In this document: positions 63,001 to 64,000 of the stretch, piece by piece
How the letters are laid out: each line of letters begins with the position of its first letter
Numbering within the stretch: position 1 is the first letter of the stretch
Assembly: GCA_963708095.1 (NCBI GenBank)
Contig: OY970182.1
Span: 4,216,001-4,280,000 of the forward strand
Source of the DNA: JAJZVS01 sp963708095
Lineage (GTDB): Bacteria > Pseudomonadota > Alphaproteobacteria > Acetobacterales > Acetobacteraceae
Length of the DNA: 64,000 nucleotides
Reading direction: 5' to 3'
Program-made: the position numbers and the translations under genes
The notes under the pieces: model-generated
What the model saw: only the letters and a program-made list of their open reading frames with translations
The model's database searches: none
What the model was told of the DNA's origin: nothing

Positions 63001-63178
63001 CGGCGGCGGTCGCAGCGCTATGCAGTCGCGCCTCGGCCAGGCGATCCAGGCTGTTCCCGACCTCGCCCAGATGACGGACCCCCAGGAAAACGACGAGCAA
63101 GGTCGCGCCGACGAACCCGGCGCCTCTCAGGCCGATTCGCAACACACGACCCGCGCCGCTGGGTCTGGGTGGGGACAT
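60080..63178 (-). CDS. Hybrid sensor histidine kinase with two receivers and Hpt-like domain
   Basis: 1032 residues. Two membrane segments (~18-34, ~285-303) bracket a ~250-residue periplasmic sensor domain; an Ala-rich coiled coil (~365-400) leads to the H-box AIGHDMRTPMQGVLG (His408), N-box NLLANAVSRT (~517) and G-boxes ADTGPGIAFG, GPGLGLALCR. The first receiver (~630-745) lacks the acidic pair and Lys, keeping only VIVDL. The second (~768-885) is complete with EDD, Asp817 and SKP. The C-terminal Hpt-like domain has CDDLKG where the phospho-His of HxLKG should be (Asp962). Signals probably leave via the second receiver; target unknown. Confidence 0.9.
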   Translation of the reverse strand: MSPPRPSGAGRVLRIGLRGAGFVGATLLVVFLGVRHLGEVGNSLDRLAEARLHSAATAAARTLDDDFARFARLAGGVAPGDLHGDRLALTARLLRMQIALPGTSEVFAATTAGRLVAASDPLPADAPDLTQQAWFVAALQPGVQGLSIARAPADWMRAEPSLVLTMPVRDAAGTVVGLVGAAVPPGEVRRLLERAPLPAAASLRLVGAGDTVLAATSAVPVSSEPGAEGSTDPARLIARIALRGTPQDLSVTAPLPLAPARVVAALPQAVAWSSGWPVLRGEVAGFGLELLGLWAVLGLLLLPRGWLGRNRLATGGAGAATPPSSLYPPDTETILAEAGARSVSPEPSATPPPGPDAAPIAEPAVASAAELAAAEARAAAAEAALDVARTTIETIQREQEMALAAIGHDMRTPMQGVLGICDLLLDGALEDEQRHWVEHLRASGAALLALLNSLLAIAGRSAVPAVATDLTGLLEDATTLFAAEAAAKDIVLATRVDPALHGIWQVDAARLRQIVVNLLANAVSRTHAGQVELRAAPEPGPQGRSALRITVADTGPGIAFGDQERIFEPFQHADAVSQGPGLGLALCRENALAMGGIVTVKSRLGEGATFTLLCPADPEVPVARPEAFAGRAALLVGLPEPAQAAVRAQFEQFGFGVETAADGFVGLALAERTVALRGALDLVIVDLGVTGMAANSFCVRLRGTAFGRSLVLVGLADRPDEPRPTGVDVLVPRTAAATEIVAAATALLAEHPALTALLPASAGATGGRVLIVEDDETNRVLLAAALARSGFTAFPAATGEEAVRMAEHDGLDAVLLDLRLPGINGWETARRIRALPGRSATIPIVALTARGDAVVEAEYRAAGLTALVSKPTDLNQLAQRLRGWIAAGPRPAAPTPVADLGAPVSLVAQVSGPFLEAMVSEIGLERTRACVQEFLDEAGTKCVRLAELIPGWEAGAVVRLCDDLKGLADLFGAVGFSETLEDLAAAVGTGAREAAAEAMSRLEAGLPMLPEAIWACLTGIERRRAERGRRAA

Positions 63179-63262
63179 GCACTCTCTCGCTGTAAGCCGG
63201 GAGCCTCGCGTACTGACCTTCTATACCCGAGGGCGTTACAACGAGTTTGCTATTTCGATGCC

Positions 63263-63391
63263 TCATACCAGCGGCCCCGGCCGATTCCTCGTCCGGCGTC
63301 CACCTGGCCGCTGGTATGTCCTTGATTTTGCGCATGGCCGCCCCGCCAACCCCATGCGCGATACCGGCCGGCCGAAGAGGCCGCCGGTATC
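63263..63391 (-). repeat. 129-bp three-palindrome repeat, copy 3
   Basis: Reverse orientation to copies 1 and 2 and close in sequence to both: it has AAAATCAAGG like copy 1 and GAGGAATCGG like copy 2. It lies ~85 bases upstream of the hybrid kinase start, so all three palindromes would be in its leader or promoter. Confidence 0.9.
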
Positions 63392-64000
63392 ACTCACCGG
63401 ATAGGTGATCAGCAGGCCGCGGCCAGAGGGCACGATCGCGGCAAAGCTTCATCGTCCATCGCTGCCCGGCAGTGGTTTCAGAGGCCGGCGCGAACACGTT
63501 ATTGTGAGTTCCTGCATCGCGGCATCGGTGCCGCGATCGGCGCTTCGGGCCGTTGTCATCGGCAATGGCTTCGGCAGCGGCGAAAAATAGGTGGCACCGG
63601 GACTGCCATGGCGAACCTGGGGAAGTTCGCGCGCCGAGTTTTGGCTTTACGCTTGGACATGCTCGGCGCGGCCCGGTGCCGACAGGGAGTTGGTCGTCGG
63701 AGGGGCAAGACGACCGCTCCGCTGCTCGGCTGGCCTGGGGAAGCCAGTGTCCCGGCATCCCGGGACGAAGGACCCTACCGCGTGCTACGGAGCGTAGCGA
63801 ACAGGAAGGATAGGCGGCGCTTTCTGGCGTGATTGGGGGGAGCCGACCCGGCGAAACATCCCAACCTGCATCCGGCGGATCGCGCCTCGGGAGACTCGGC
63901 GGGTTTCCTGGTTTGTTCAGGATTGGGCGCGTGGCGGCCGTTGGCGCAAGGTGGCGCCGTCCCGATCGGCCCGCATCGTTCCGTCCCGTCCGTCGCCGTC
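63392..64000. other. Terminal region, no supported gene
   Basis: About 600 bases at the window edge. A 74-residue frame is open at 63608-63832 (basic, ending KDRRRFLA) with overlapping frames beside it, but none has a convincing ribosome-binding site or recognisable content. The sequence contains several GC inverted repeats (for example CCCGGCATCCCGGG, 63751-63764) but fits no RNA gene I know. Nothing further can be claimed. Confidence 0.4.

Noticed and set aside
63608..63832. Possible 74-residue basic protein at the window end
   Set aside because: Overlapping alternative frames, no ribosome-binding site, no recognisable content; kept only as a remark.

Overview
The window is high-GC DNA, densely coded on both strands, and reads as an alphaproteobacterial chromosome, most likely Rhodospirillales/Acetobacteraceae. 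Family-level support comes from a complete acpXL–lpxXL cluster, a pyrB–pyrC' pair whose dihydroorotase-like partner lacks the HxH metal site, a GTTC-N7-GTTC SOS box, sigma-54/NtrC control of glnB–glnA, and a 2-oxoacid:ferredoxin oxidoreductase with fused gamma/alpha subunits. There are no rRNA genes, CRISPR arrays, insertion sequences or prophage genes. The one RNA gene found is tRNA-His (39829-39905); the one riboswitch is a tandem glycine riboswitch.

Layout. 1-12.6 kb is a catabolic/transport region: the end of a cupin protein, a LysR regulator, a TauD-type dioxygenase, an MFS carrier, a flavin monooxygenase, a maleate-isomerase-like enzyme, a lactonase-like amidohydrolase, a NitT/TauT-type ABC importer (ATPase-permease-binding protein), an LVIVD beta-propeller protein and a second flavin monooxygenase. 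12.9-15.5 kb holds a 485-residue protein of unknown function and an mntR-type regulator whose reading frame runs into the glycine riboswitch. 15.6-26.9 kb is core metabolism: gcvT-gcvH-gcvP, pyrB-pyrC', YggT, DUF167, folD, and a GGDEF-EAL protein. 26.9-32.7 kb (minus) is a 2-oxoacid:ferredoxin oxidoreductase operon in which the beta-subunit frame is broken by one extra base. 32.7-38.2 kb (minus) holds a porin and the nitrogen block glnB-glnA and glnK-amtB with sigma-54 promoters. 38.4-44.7 kb is mixed: aminotransferase, tRNA-His, a thiolase-like/DUF35 pair, TerB-like protein plus PhoR-like kinase, and an AT-hook protein. 45-50.7 kb is the acpXL-fabZXL-fabF2XL-fabF1XL-adh2XL-lpxXL set that makes a very-long-chain fatty acid and attaches it to lipid A. 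50.8-64 kb holds a secreted protein, a third flavin oxidoreductase, a 2-hydroxyacid dehydrogenase, gentisate dioxygenase, folE, apaG, an SOS-box gene of unknown function, serC-serA, and a large hybrid histidine kinase.

Functional links. The one-carbon/serine theme is strong: serC-serA make serine, gcvTHP (glycine-sensed) and folD handle its one-carbon products, and folE starts pterin synthesis. glnK-amtB and glnB-glnA form a nitrogen-status module read by NtrC.

The most unusual material is outside the proteins or at their edges. A 129-bp repeat with three palindromes occurs three times, nearly identical. An approximately 355-bp near-perfect inverted repeat sits inside the lipid A operon, with smaller relatives elsewhere. 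A riboswitch is embedded in a coding frame. An SOS box lies over the putative -10 of an unknown gene. Several enzyme or signalling domains have lost catalytic residues (PyrC', FabF2XL, the Hpt and first receiver of the hybrid kinase, the thiolase-like protein). Coding starts were chosen by ribosome-binding sites, overlaps and family lengths; where unsure this is stated.
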